A stretch of 64,000 nucleotides of DNA, taken from the NCBI GenBank assembly GCA_963677325.2, contig CAXXGM010000003.1, forward strand, positions 248,001 to 312,000, in the 5' to 3' direction. The notes under the pieces are model-generated. The model was not told the DNA's origin and did not search any database. It worked only from the letters and a program-made list of their open reading frames with translations. Positions 52,365 to 61,940 of the stretch are shown here, one piece after another. The position numbers and the translations under genes were made by a program. This stretch comes from G963677325 sp963677325 (lineage in GTDB: Bacteria > Bacteroidota > Bacteroidia > Bacteroidales > Prolixibacteraceae). Numbering within the stretch: the stretch's first letter is position 1; every line of letters starts with the position of its first letter.

Positions 52365-53732
52365 TTATTTAGTTTTATCCCCTTTTTTGCTTTTACCTGT
52401 TTCCGGAATTTTCTCTGTTGAGGATTCCGTTGAGATGCTCCCTTTAGTCAGTTTTTTTATTTCCTGTTCAGTTCTTTTCTTTTTAGACGAGCTTTCGGCC
52501 ACAGCTTGTTTTATTTTATTATTTTCCTGTTCCCGTGAACTCTTTGGAATAATATTGTTCAATCTGAAACTAAAATCACTCATCACATTCATATAATTGA
52601 TGAATGCTTCATAAGGATTACCATAAGGATTGAAAAATTTATGTACTTCGCCATCGGAAAAGAATTTTGTGCACATGTAATAAAAATGATCGATTGATTG
52701 AAGATAGTTCCAATCTTTAAGCAGCCTTTCATCCTTGCAGAGCTTCATGCGATCTCTCATTTTATACAATTTATCGAAAGCTTCCTTTTGAAGCTCATTG
52801 CCCAACCAGGCGCTCATGTCTCTTTCTTCATCAGCCCATGAAATGGGATGTGGAACGTGGATTGCTGATACAGGCTGATGTTTTTTTATTACCTCTGAGG
52901 GAGTAGAGAATTCGAGCTCTTTTGATTTTAATATCATTTCCGGAAGATAGCTGAAGAAATCAAAAATCCCCGAACTTTTAGGCTGCATCTGGCCAAAAGT
53001 TTCATAATTGAAAAAAATATTGATAATTTCTTCCTCTTTTGGTAAATTTTTCATCCATCCTGCATATTTATCAGCCGTTAATGGAAACTCATTCCAACCA
53101 CTGTTTGAAAACCGGAAAGAAATATCATCGCTGAAACGGAAATTTCGCATCAGGAGTTTCAACCTGGGATTAAGGGTATTGCAATAAAGAAAATTGGGAC
53201 TTTTCCAACCCAGTATGTGTTTTGCTCCTTCGGTAATCATACCTTCAAATCCCATCCGGTAGGCCATTTCCCCTATCTCATCCGAATAGATCAGTTCCGT
53301 GTTTTTAAAGACTTTAGGACGCACGCCAAAAAGATCATGTATGATTTTGTCATGTGCTTTTACCTGCTCCTGAAACATCTTCTCATCCACCAGTGAAACC
53401 ATTGAATTCGCATAAGTTTCAGATAAGAACTCTACTTGTCCGGTAGCCGCAAGTTCGGCAAATGAAGTTATTACTTCGGGGCAATACAATTTAAACTGGT
53501 CAATTACAATGCCGGAAATGGAGAATGCTATTTTAAACTTCCCCTTGTATTTTTTTATTTGTTCCAACATTATCTTATTAGCCGGGAGATAACTTTTATC
53601 CGCTATTTTTCTGATTATGGTCTCATTGGCATAATCATCATAATAATAATCATCTTTCCCAATGTCGAAGAAACGATATTTGCGATACCTGAATGGTTGA
53701 TGAACCTGAAAAATGAAGCATACTGATTTCAT
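52365..53732 (-). CDS. GH57 alpha-amylase-like protein with altered catalytic acid
   Basis: The 455-residue protein has the GH57 (beta/alpha)7 fold: HQPFR near the start (conserved region 1), then FSISGIVIDQF, and KNTELIYSDEIG with the nucleophile Glu146. At region 4, active enzymes carry Asp in the D-Y-E-T-F-G motif; here it is FNYETFGQ, with Asn242 in the acid/base position. Related 'alpha-amylase-like' GH57 proteins lacking catalytic residues have been described in Bacteroidota, so this may be an inactive or modified enzyme with a glycogen-binding or regulatory role. A charged Lys/Glu/Ser tail (about 400-455) is added. It lies 6 nt after the glycogen synthase-like gene. Confidence 0.87.
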   Translation of the reverse strand: MKSVCFIFQVHQPFRYRKYRFFDIGKDDYYYDDYANETIIRKIADKSYLPANKIMLEQIKKYKGKFKIAFSISGIVIDQFKLYCPEVITSFAELAATGQVEFLSETYANSMVSLVDEKMFQEQVKAHDKIIHDLFGVRPKVFKNTELIYSDEIGEMAYRMGFEGMITEGAKHILGWKSPNFLYCNTLNPRLKLLMRNFRFSDDISFRFSNSGWNEFPLTADKYAGWMKNLPKEEEIINIFFNYETFGQMQPKSSGIFDFFSYLPEMILKSKELEFSTPSEVIKKHQPVSAIHVPHPISWADEERDMSAWLGNELQKEAFDKLYKMRDRMKLCKDERLLKDWNYLQSIDHFYYMCTKFFSDGEVHKFFNPYGNPYEAFINYMNVMSDFSFRLNNIIPKSSREQENNKIKQAVAESSSKKKRTEQEIKKLTKGSISTESSTEKIPETGKSKKGDKTK

Positions 53733-53738
53733 ATACTG

Positions 53739-55040
53739 TTAGGATTTGGTTTGATTTATGGCGGCTGAATAGACCTCAAGAACAAGAGCAGCAGAATACT
53801 TCCACTGAAGATTGTCTACTTCCTCCCTCCCGTATTTAATGAACATTGAAGATAAGGCCGGATACTTAAGTATTCCATAGATGGCATCGGCCATTGCATT
53901 GATGTCCCAAAAATCCACTTTTATGGCGTGAGTAAGTATTTCGGCGACTCCTGATTGCTTTGAAATGATGACAGGAACATCTGTCATCATTGCTTCCAGC
54001 GGTGAAATGCCAAATGGTTCCGATACGGAAGGCATGACGTAAACGTCACTCATTCGGAACATTTCAAAAACATCATCCCCGCGAAGAAAGCCGGTGAAAT
54101 GAAACCGGTCCGTAATTCCAAGCCTTGCAGCACGACGGATCATTTTTTCCATCATATCTCCTGTTCCTGCCATGACAAAATGTACGTTTTCAGTGCGGCG
54201 GATTACCTGATAGGCTGCTTCTATAAAATATTCAGGACCTTTCTGCATGGTGATTCGTCCAAGGAAAGTGACAATTTTATCAGGAATGCCTTTTTGGGAC
54301 TGACCATTTAAAGGACGTTCTACCGGCTCAACTGCATTATAAACAGTGGTTATTTTCGAAGGATCGATACCATATTTTTCAATTACAACATTTCTTGTCA
54401 GATTACTTACTGTAATAATCTTATCCGCAGTTTCCATCCCTTCCCGCTCAATAGAATAAACCTGGGGATTTACATTACCACCGCTACGATCAAAATCAGT
54501 GGCATGCACATGGATCACCAATGGTTTTCCGCTCACTCTTTTAGCTGCAATTCCGGCAGGATAAGCGAGCCAGTCATGGGCATGAATCACATCAAATTCG
54601 TTTTCTCTTCCAATCACTTCAGCGACCAGGGCGTAATTTGAAATCTCCTCAAGCAGGTTGGGGCCATACTTTCCGGTAAAAGGTAATCTGCCTTCGATGT
54701 CAGTCTGTACTAATCTCTTTTTCGAGGGAATCCTTTGTTCGGTTAATTTCCAAAACTCTTCGGGAGAAGTGTACGGGATTAGATTGGATTCAACTTCAAG
54801 AGTTTCAAACTTTTTCTCGACATCCTGGAAGCTGATCTTCTTTCGGGAAATGGATATTTCACTTGCTCCGATTATTTTCTTGACCGCCATATTATCTTCA
54901 TCTCCATAAGCCTTTGGAACAACAAAGAGCACCTCAATATCGTCAAGTTGAGCAAGGCCTTTCGTCAATCCATAACTGGCTGTACCCAACCCTCCGCTGA
55001 TATGTGGAGGAAACTCCCATCCAAACATTAAAACTTTCAT
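53739..55040 (-). CDS. Glycogen synthase-like glycosyltransferase (GT4/GT5)
   Basis: The 433-residue GT-B enzyme opens with MKVLMFGWEFPPHISGGLGTASYGL, the donor-binding K/G-x-G-G loop of glycogen/starch synthases. VIHAHDWLAYPAGI, IITVSNLTRNVVIEKYGI, VTFLGRITMQKGPEYFIEAA and MPSVSEPFGISPLEAMM follow, the last with the E-x7-E motif. In Bacteroidota such a gene sits next to GH57 and debranching genes and serves as the glycogen synthase, although it is closer to GT4 than to E. coli GlgA. It is followed by the GH57 gene after 6 nt and preceded by the debranching gene after 96 nt. Confidence 0.87.
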   Translation of the reverse strand: MKVLMFGWEFPPHISGGLGTASYGLTKGLAQLDDIEVLFVVPKAYGDEDNMAVKKIIGASEISISRKKISFQDVEKKFETLEVESNLIPYTSPEEFWKLTEQRIPSKKRLVQTDIEGRLPFTGKYGPNLLEEISNYALVAEVIGRENEFDVIHAHDWLAYPAGIAAKRVSGKPLVIHVHATDFDRSGGNVNPQVYSIEREGMETADKIITVSNLTRNVVIEKYGIDPSKITTVYNAVEPVERPLNGQSQKGIPDKIVTFLGRITMQKGPEYFIEAAYQVIRRTENVHFVMAGTGDMMEKMIRRAARLGITDRFHFTGFLRGDDVFEMFRMSDVYVMPSVSEPFGISPLEAMMTDVPVIISKQSGVAEILTHAIKVDFWDINAMADAIYGILKYPALSSMFIKYGREEVDNLQWKYSAALVLEVYSAAINQTKS

Positions 55041-55136
55041 TTATTTTTTATCTGATTAAGTAAATAAATACTTTTCCCTCATTTCTTTCTCTCATGCTGC
55101 AAAAGATTGATTAATCCCGTTCATCAGGTAAATAAC

Positions 55137-57116
55137 TTATATTTTTAGATTATTTTCCTGTTTTTGTTCTTCTTTTTGTTCTTCAAATTTTTCTATCAAA
55201 GCGGCGGCTGCCAGAATACCTGCCACATTCCATGCCTGCGACATGGCTCCCTGAGCATTAAAAGGTGGATTTCCTTCATAGACTTCAGAGATTGTACCGA
55301 CACAATTTTCAGACATCTCCTCTTCAAAACCTTCCATAATGGAAAGGGCAAACGATAAACCTCCTCTCTTATGAATGTCAAGGTAAGTTTTGATAAAAGG
55401 ATATATCAGAAAAGGATACACGCTTCCCTGGTGAGCGGCTGAAGCACGCTGGTCTCCCTTATCCTCAAATGTTCCCTTGTAATCAGGATGGTTTGGAGAG
55501 AGGGTGCGCAGTCCTTTGGGTGTCAGTAATTCATTTTTGGCTACACTGATAATATTTTTTCTTTGTTCCCTGGAAAGAGGCGTATATAAAAAATTTGCAG
55601 CAATAACCATATTGGGTCTCACGGACCAGTCTGCATAATTTCCATCAACATAATCGGCAAGATAACCTTTCTCCTCATCCCAGAAAGTTCCGATAAAAGA
55701 TTCTGCTATTTGCTCAGGCATATTCTCCCATTCAATTATAAAATCTTTATCCTTTGCTGCTTCAGCCAATTCAAGTGCAAAACAGACTGCATTATACCAG
55801 GCTGCATTGATTTCCACATTCAGCCCTCCACGGGGAGTTACCGGTCGTCCATCGATATAGGCGTCCATCCAGGTCAGGGCCACTCCTTCTTTTTTAGCAT
55901 AGATCAAACCATCGGACTGCATCCCTATGTTGAAAAATGTTCCATTTCTGTATGATACAAGAATATTCTTCATGGCCGGTCCGTATGTTGACCACAGTTT
56001 TTTCTTCTCCTTAAATTTCTTCAATTCCTGCAAGGTGCTAAAGATCAGCAAGGGAGCATCGGCGGCATCATAATTGGCCGGAGAACCTATGTACTTGGGC
56101 AGCAATCCCTGATGAAGCCGGTGAATGTTGGTGATTAAAATTTCTTCGTAATTTTTTACATCACCCTGAGAAAGGAAAAGTCCCGGCAAAGCGGTCAGGG
56201 TTTGACGCGGAATGGATTCATACCAAGGATATCCTGCAACGATGTCTTTCCCGTCCCTGGCTTCAGTGATGAATTGCTGAGTTGCATTCAGGAGACAATG
56301 AATAAAAGAATCACAGGGTATACGTTTTTTTACTTCCAGGTTAAATATCCTCTTAAAGCTGGTCGGCTCATGTTCAACGGTTGCTGCAGAAAAATAAACA
56401 GATTCTCCCTTTTGGATAGGAAGTTCAAAGTATCCGGGAACAAGAAGATCTTCCTGATAATCATACCCCCTGGCCTGTTCTTTTATGTATTCTATATTCC
56501 GGTACCAATCAGGAACCGGAATAAATTCCACCTCCTTTGAAAATTGCATGAAAAGTTCAGGATAGCCATCATACAACCTCATTTTTATCCCATTTTTAAC
56601 AATGGAATATTTTGGATTGGCAAACATATTAGCTTTACTCAGTTCATGTACGTTCCTGAAGGCGAGAAAAGGTTTCAATCTCAGAAGTGTTGGACTGTGC
56701 GCTTCTTCGAGAGTATATTTTATTAAAACCTGGTTTTCATCCTCTGTAAGCAGTCTGGTTTTTGTCAATACTACCCCTCCGACACGATAAGTCAGCAGTG
56801 GCATGGAATCAAATTCAAAATTCCGGATGTATTTATGTCCTTTCGGTTCATAATAATCTCCTGGAAATTTATGAATTCCAAGATTGAACTGTGCTTCATG
56901 CTGAATTATGGATTCGTCAAGCGAAGAAAGTAACACATGTCTTCCTCCGATAGGATCCGGCAATTCAATAATAAGTATACCATGATATTTGCGGGTATTA
57001 CATCCCGCTAAGGTGCTTGCCGAATAAGCTCCGGTACGATTGGCCCGTAAAAATTCTCTTTGGAGGGAATATTCAAGATTGACAAGTTCTTTTTTATCAA
57101 AGTTAAGATAACTCAT
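55137..57116 (-). CDS. Glycogen debranching enzyme (amylo-alpha-1,6-glucosidase)
   Basis: The 659-residue protein combines an N-terminal bacterial GDE domain (FLRANRTGAYSASTLAGCNTRKYHGIL at the start, in which the RTGAYSAST stretch is characteristic) with a C-terminal (alpha/alpha)6 barrel of the GDE_C type (about 290-640): IVAGYPWYESIPRQTLTALPG, LIYAKKEGVALTWMDAYIDG and VEINAAWYNAVCFAL carry the likely catalytic acid residues. It hydrolyses alpha-1,6 branch points left after phosphorylase action, which fits the glgP gene downstream. A Gln/Glu-rich tail follows. It is preceded by the GSCFA gene 102 nt upstream, which may or may not be cotranscribed. Confidence 0.92.
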   Translation of the reverse strand: MSYLNFDKKELVNLEYSLQREFLRANRTGAYSASTLAGCNTRKYHGILIIELPDPIGGRHVLLSSLDESIIQHEAQFNLGIHKFPGDYYEPKGHKYIRNFEFDSMPLLTYRVGGVVLTKTRLLTEDENQVLIKYTLEEAHSPTLLRLKPFLAFRNVHELSKANMFANPKYSIVKNGIKMRLYDGYPELFMQFSKEVEFIPVPDWYRNIEYIKEQARGYDYQEDLLVPGYFELPIQKGESVYFSAATVEHEPTSFKRIFNLEVKKRIPCDSFIHCLLNATQQFITEARDGKDIVAGYPWYESIPRQTLTALPGLFLSQGDVKNYEEILITNIHRLHQGLLPKYIGSPANYDAADAPLLIFSTLQELKKFKEKKKLWSTYGPAMKNILVSYRNGTFFNIGMQSDGLIYAKKEGVALTWMDAYIDGRPVTPRGGLNVEINAAWYNAVCFALELAEAAKDKDFIIEWENMPEQIAESFIGTFWDEEKGYLADYVDGNYADWSVRPNMVIAANFLYTPLSREQRKNIISVAKNELLTPKGLRTLSPNHPDYKGTFEDKGDQRASAAHQGSVYPFLIYPFIKTYLDIHKRGGLSFALSIMEGFEEEMSENCVGTISEVYEGNPPFNAQGAMSQAWNVAGILAAAALIEKFEEQKEEQKQENNLKI

Positions 57117-57218
57117 AAGGACTCATGGTTTAATTATTTATTACAGATTCACAATAAATTGTGTTAGATTAATTCATATCAATGTAGCACGTATAAAAAT
57201 AAGAAAAGCATCCGTCAA

Positions 57219-58223
57219 CTAAAAATTAAAGGCACTCTTTTTAATATAAAATTGATTTAAAATCATTTCAAGGTTCAGGAAAGGATAATTTACTTTCATC
57301 AGATTTATCTTTTCGATTTGATTATTAATAAATTGTTGATGGTTCTCTCTTTCGGGATGAATCGGTCTGTGATTTAAAGCCGCTCTTAATTTTTCAATTT
57401 CAAGAGCAATTTTCATGTCTTCCTTTTTGATAAAAGCGCCTGAGAACTTCTCCCTGACGATTTCTATAGCTAAATCAGTCAAATGGACCATGTCGGAGGA
57501 ATAAAACCGGTAATCACGCAATTCATCAAGTACTATCTCGTAGGAAGGGAAATAAGAGATTCTTTCTCTTCCAAAATGATTGCAAATTTCATCAATGGCG
57601 ATTAGCAGAGAAGCTTTACTTAATTGATTTTCATGTTCTCCGTCCTTTAAATGCCTGATAGGACTCACGGTAAAAATCAGATTTATGGAAGGATTGATGA
57701 TCAGCAGTTTATTTATTAATCCAATCCATCGGTCTTTTATGATTTCGGGGGAGAGTCTGTAACGCCTGAATTCAGAGGCCGGAAGTTTATGACAATTTGA
57801 TACTATTTCATGACTTCGAAGATCTTCAAATACCCAGGCAGTGCCAAAAGTCAGGAAAAGCAAATTGCATTCTCTCAAAGTTTTGGCTGCTTCTTCAATT
57901 TTATTATTTATGTTTTTCAGACATTGCTGAAGGTCAGGATCTGAAAACCTGCTGTGATGATAAAAACTGTTCCATAATCCATTGGCATAAAAAACATCAT
58001 TCTCTTTAAAAGTTTTTCCATCCATCAGAATATCAAGACTGTTGGCTATAGAGAAAGGATTATACAATATGCCAAAAGGATTAACTTCTACCGGGAAAAG
58101 AAGTTCCTGAAGATAATTCCCAATGCTTTCTGTGAAACATGAGCCCATCATCATGGACCTGTGACGATAGCTTAATTCTAAAGAAAATACGGGCAGAATA
58201 ACTTCTGTCTTCAGCTTGATCAT
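57219..58223 (-). CDS. GSCFA family protein
   Basis: The 334-residue protein contains the defining motif SMMMGSCFTESIG (residues about 23-35; Gly-Ser-Cys-Phe-Thr/Ala). Later segments include NPFGILYNPFSIA, LFLTFGTAWVFED, FTVSPIRHLKDG and YRFYSSDMVHLTDLAIE. GSCFA proteins resemble SGNH hydrolases: GSC would hold the nucleophile, FGTA the oxyanion Asn/Gly region and D-x-V-H-L the Asp-His. The activity is not established, but an esterase or acyltransferase is plausible. It is the first gene of the minus-strand run that continues into glycogen metabolism. Confidence 0.85.
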   Translation of the reverse strand: MIKLKTEVILPVFSLELSYRHRSMMMGSCFTESIGNYLQELLFPVEVNPFGILYNPFSIANSLDILMDGKTFKENDVFYANGLWNSFYHHSRFSDPDLQQCLKNINNKIEEAAKTLRECNLLFLTFGTAWVFEDLRSHEIVSNCHKLPASEFRRYRLSPEIIKDRWIGLINKLLIINPSINLIFTVSPIRHLKDGEHENQLSKASLLIAIDEICNHFGRERISYFPSYEIVLDELRDYRFYSSDMVHLTDLAIEIVREKFSGAFIKKEDMKIALEIEKLRAALNHRPIHPERENHQQFINNQIEKINLMKVNYPFLNLEMILNQFYIKKSAFNF

Positions 58224-58644
58224 TTACTCTGATTTTTACCGATACAAGTTAATTAATTTATTCTTTAAATATTTGAAGAATTCTCAGTTCAGATGATATT
58301 TGTTTTTAAGGATATAAACCAATACAAAATAATATTATTATTGTAAGTAATATGTGAATTGATAATTATTAAATTCATAAATGAATATCAATTTTAATCA
58401 GAGTAGTTCTTAGTTTAGAACTAAGCATATGAAATGAAATAACGTTGTATTTTAGATTGACGAAATTTATTTTAGGAATGAATTCCATTTTGTTATATTA
58501 TGTAAGTTCTCTTTAAAAAAGCCGGGACGAACCTGGTACGAACCGAATACGGACTTGATACGAGGAGAGTCCATGTGAAATTTAGCCATATTATTGTTAA
58601 GTAAAAATTGTACACTACGACATAATTCATTCTCATTACTTATT
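58224..58644. other. Intergenic region between divergent GSCFA and rhamnosidase genes
   Basis: This AT-rich gap of 421 bp separates two divergent genes. Apart from the period-11 array at 58524-58567 there is no recognisable structure. Promoters for both directions are expected, but no TTG/TAnnTTTG pair with correct spacing was found by eye. Confidence 0.45.
58524..58567 (+). repeat. Period-11 tandem repeat (GGTACGAACCG), 4 units
   Basis: GGGACGAACCT, GGTACGAACCG, AATACGGACTT and GATACGAGGAG are four consecutive 11-mers with a shared NNTACGANNNN core. The core is also found in the arrays at 19136-19179 and 45344-45376. Confidence 0.8.
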
Positions 58645-60921
58645 ATGAAAATTATCTCTCTTTTTATACTATTCTCTTTTCTTCAGCAAATTTCCTATGG
58701 GAATGAAAAAAATCAACCCACCGGCTTAACAGTAAATTTTCTTGAGCATCCGGACCAGATATTTCTGAATGGATACCCTGTAGGTACGTCTTTAGGAAAG
58801 GCCATAAATCAACGGGAGAATTTTCAGTTCACGGAAATCACCACCAGAAAGCCTTTTTTTGGCTGGATCGTTAACTCGGAGAAAAACAATATAATACAAA
58901 AAGCTTATCGTCTTGTTGTAGCCCGGGATTACGAAAATATTCAAAGTGAACAAGATCTTTTATGGGATTCCGGCAGGACAGAAAGCTGTGAATCAATCAA
59001 TATAATATATTCCGGTAAAGAACTGGAACCCGATAAAGTATATTACTGGAAAGTAAAAACATGGAACAGTAGTGGTGAAGAATCGCCTTTTTCAGCCATT
59101 TCACAATTCAAGACAGCTGCTCATCTGGAAAATTATTCGACTGACCGGTACCCTTTACAAAGACAGGATATTTTCCCAAAAATGATTAAAATGGTTTCGC
59201 CTTCCTGTTCCTTTGTAGATTTCGGAAAAGCTGCTTTTGGCCGCCTCCGTTTGACACTCGAGAATGAAAATGACAACGACAGTGCAATCGTCCGGTTGGG
59301 AGAAATGCAAAAAGGAGATAGAGTCAATCGCAATCCCGGAGGAACAATCAGGTATTCTGAATACAAAATACAATTGAAACCCGGATTGAATACCTATGTC
59401 ATTGCAATCAGACCAGACAAGCGAAACACCTCATTAAATGCTGTTGCAATGCCGCAATACATCGGAGAGGTTACCCCTTTCCGATACTGCGAAATCGATG
59501 GTTATAAGGGAAAGATCAGCAGAGAGCAAGTTGTACAGGAGGCGGTGAGTTATCCTTTTAATGAAAAGGAATCATTCTTCACCAGTTCCGATTCTGTGTT
59601 AAACAGGGTATGGGATTTATGTAAATATTCTGTAAAAGCAACTTCTTTTACGGGGATCTACATCGATGGGGACCGTGAACGTATTCCTTATGAGGCCGAT
59701 GCTTACATTAATCAGCTCGGACATTACGGAGTTGCAAGGGAGTATAGCATGGCGCGTTACAGCCATGAATACCTCATTAGTCATCCGACATGGCCAACCG
59801 AATGGATATTGCAATCCGTGCTGATGGCCTGGAATGATTACCTGTATACAGGGAACATTGAATCTCTAAAAAATTTCTATACTGATCTGAAGGCTAAAAG
59901 TCTGATTTCTTTGGCCGATGAATCGGGTTTTATCAGTACTGCAACAGGGAAAGTAACTCCTCAAATTCTTGAATCCATCCATTTTAAAGGAACTCTCAAA
60001 GACATTGTAGACTGGCCAAAGCCTGGGACAGCAGGAATTGATAAAAACATGGCTGGCGAAACAGACGGGTACGTTTTTAAGAATATCAATACAGTAGTAA
60101 ATGCCTTCCATTATCGTGCCCTGATGGAGATGAGTGATATCGCAGGGAAACTCAATCAGACTTCTGACAGAGAAATGTTTTTAAAGCAGGCTTTGAAACT
60201 AAAGAAAGTATTCAATGAAAGGCTCCTCGATAAAAAACGCGGAATTTATGTGGATGGTATTGGAACAGATCACGCCTCCCTGCACGCGAATATTTTTCCT
60301 CTTGCTTTTGGACTTGTTCCTGAAAAATATGTAAAAACCGTAAGCGACTTTATCCGCTCCCGGGGAATGGCATGCAGTGTCTACGGTTCTCAATTTTTAA
60401 TGGATGCTCTTTATGAAAGCAATGATGCAGCTACCGGACTAAACCTGCTTACTTCTACCGGGTTAAGGAGCTGGTATAATATGATAAGGATTGGATCTAC
60501 CATTACTTTGGAGGCCTGGGATAATCAATATAAACCCAACCTTGATTGGAATCATGCATGGGGAGCAGTTCCTGCAAACATTATCCCTCGTAAACTCATG
60601 GGAATTGAACCTGCAGAACCGGGTTTCATGAAGATTCGTATCAAACCACAACCTTCCACCCTCTCTCATGCTGAAATAAAGTGCCCTACCATCAGAGGTG
60701 AGGTGATGGTTTCATTTCAGAACAATCCTGGAAATTCATTCAAGCTGAATGTCGCCATACCAGCCAACACAACAGCTGATGTTTATCTCCCTCTCTGGTC
60801 TAAATCCACAAAAATTACCATGAACGGATCAGAAGTCGGCTTCAAAAAAGACGGAAATTTTGCCGTGGTTCATAATGTGGGCTCTGGCAAATCGACCTTT
60901 GAAGTAAAAAATGAAAGATAG
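58645..60921 (+). CDS. GH78 alpha-L-rhamnosidase
   Basis: The exported 758-residue enzyme starts at the second ATG (58645), which gives a signal peptide (MKIISLFILFSFLQQISYG); the open frame begins at 58594. An Ig-like/Bac_rhamnosid_N region (KPFFGWIVNS, YRLVVARDYENI, YYWKVKTWNSSGEESPF) is followed by a beta-sandwich and the (alpha/alpha)6 catalytic barrel (about 320-660), with TGIYIDGDRERIPYEADAY in the place of the GH78 D-x-x-R-D-E-R-x-G-W-x-G-D motif, WPTEWILQSVLMAWNDY, and SITLEAWD-type and WNHAWGAVP segments. A C-terminal beta domain ends it. It would remove terminal rhamnose from plant or bacterial glycans in the periplasm. Confidence 0.88.
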   Translation: MKIISLFILFSFLQQISYGNEKNQPTGLTVNFLEHPDQIFLNGYPVGTSLGKAINQRENFQFTEITTRKPFFGWIVNSEKNNIIQKAYRLVVARDYENIQSEQDLLWDSGRTESCESINIIYSGKELEPDKVYYWKVKTWNSSGEESPFSAISQFKTAAHLENYSTDRYPLQRQDIFPKMIKMVSPSCSFVDFGKAAFGRLRLTLENENDNDSAIVRLGEMQKGDRVNRNPGGTIRYSEYKIQLKPGLNTYVIAIRPDKRNTSLNAVAMPQYIGEVTPFRYCEIDGYKGKISREQVVQEAVSYPFNEKESFFTSSDSVLNRVWDLCKYSVKATSFTGIYIDGDRERIPYEADAYINQLGHYGVAREYSMARYSHEYLISHPTWPTEWILQSVLMAWNDYLYTGNIESLKNFYTDLKAKSLISLADESGFISTATGKVTPQILESIHFKGTLKDIVDWPKPGTAGIDKNMAGETDGYVFKNINTVVNAFHYRALMEMSDIAGKLNQTSDREMFLKQALKLKKVFNERLLDKKRGIYVDGIGTDHASLHANIFPLAFGLVPEKYVKTVSDFIRSRGMACSVYGSQFLMDALYESNDAATGLNLLTSTGLRSWYNMIRIGSTITLEAWDNQYKPNLDWNHAWGAVPANIIPRKLMGIEPAEPGFMKIRIKPQPSTLSHAEIKCPTIRGEVMVSFQNNPGNSFKLNVAIPANTTADVYLPLWSKSTKITMNGSEVGFKKDGNFAVVHNVGSGKSTFEVKNER

Positions 60922-61036
60922 TCCGGAGGTTTGAGATTGATTCATCTCTCCATCCTTTTAGGAGTGGAACTCAATGTTAAATTAAACCGATAAATGTTTC
61001 ACTTTTAAAATGAACAACATAATGCCCCATAATTTA

Positions 61037-61044
61037 TATCTTTG
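61037..61044 (+). promoter_or_regulatory. -7 box before the SASA-type esterase gene
   Basis: TATCTTTG fits the Bacteroidota -7 consensus and lies 46 nt upstream of the ATG at 61091. There is no TTG at 18-20 bp, so support is partial. Confidence 0.45.
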
Positions 61045-61090
61045 CCATGGATGTTAAAAAGCACAATATATGATAAATCACAACCAGAAA

Positions 61091-61903
61091 ATGAAATATA
61101 TATTGTTCGTGCTGCTTATTTTGCCGGTAATTTCATTTAGCCAGACTAATAGAACCCAGTATTTTCCTAAGAAAACTGAATTGGTCAGCCGTATTCCGGA
61201 GAAAAAAAATGTCTGGGTCTTCATTCTTGCAGGACAATCTAATATGGCAGGCAGAGCTCAGGTTGAGCCGCAGGATACAATTCCGGATGAAAGAATAATG
61301 ACCATTGATTCACATGGGCAGTTAATCCTGGCAAAAGAACCTCTCCATTTTCTGGAACCCGGAGCTGAAGGTCTGGATTGCGGACTATCCTTCGGAAAAA
61401 CATTGCTTAAAAAAATCCCATCTAAAATAAGGATTCTCATTATCCCCACTGCTGTGGGCGGAAGTTCCGTAAGTCAGTGGTTGGGTGATTCCTTGTACCG
61501 TAAGGTAAAATTATTTTCAAATTTCAATGAAAAGGCCGAACTCGGTAAGAAATACGGTGTGATCAAGGGGATTTTATGGCATCAGGGTGAAAATGATGCC
61601 AATCCTAAGGATATACCTCAATACAAGGAAAAGTTAGCATCGCTGTTTACTAAATTCAGAACTTCAGCAGGGAATCCTTCTTTACCAATCATTCTTGGCG
61701 AACTTGGTTCGTTTCCGAAAAACTATGACGGTAAAATGAAAATAAATCAAATAATAAAAGAGTACGTCTCGAAAGATCAAAATACGGACATCATCCCGAC
61801 TTCTGATTTAAGCCACAAGGGGGATATTGTTCATTTTGATTCATCTGGTCAGCGGATCATGGGACAAAGATATGCCGAGGCCTTCATCCGTAAATTCAAA
61901 TAA
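61091..61903 (+). CDS. SASA-type carbohydrate esterase (sialate O-acetylesterase-like)
   Basis: The 270-residue protein has a signal peptide (MKYILFVLLILPVISFSQ) and a SASA (CE6-like) SGNH domain. Block I is FILAGQSNMAGR with the nucleophile Ser; GGSSVSQW, GILWHQGENDA (Glu-Asn, block III) and the C-terminal D-x-V-H-F (GDIVHFDSSGQ) give the Asp-His pair. Members remove acetyl groups from xylan, rhamnogalacturonan or sialic acids. The upstream rhamnosidase suggests acetylated, rhamnose-containing glycans as substrate. The open frame begins at 61070, but the ATG at 61091 starts the signal peptide. It is 37 nt from the Gfo/Idh gene. Confidence 0.88.
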   Translation: MKYILFVLLILPVISFSQTNRTQYFPKKTELVSRIPEKKNVWVFILAGQSNMAGRAQVEPQDTIPDERIMTIDSHGQLILAKEPLHFLEPGAEGLDCGLSFGKTLLKKIPSKIRILIIPTAVGGSSVSQWLGDSLYRKVKLFSNFNEKAELGKKYGVIKGILWHQGENDANPKDIPQYKEKLASLFTKFRTSAGNPSLPIILGELGSFPKNYDGKMKINQIIKEYVSKDQNTDIIPTSDLSHKGDIVHFDSSGQRIMGQRYAEAFIRKFK

Positions 61904-61940
61904 TTACTTACGCTACTTCTTAATTCATAACTCTAAACCA

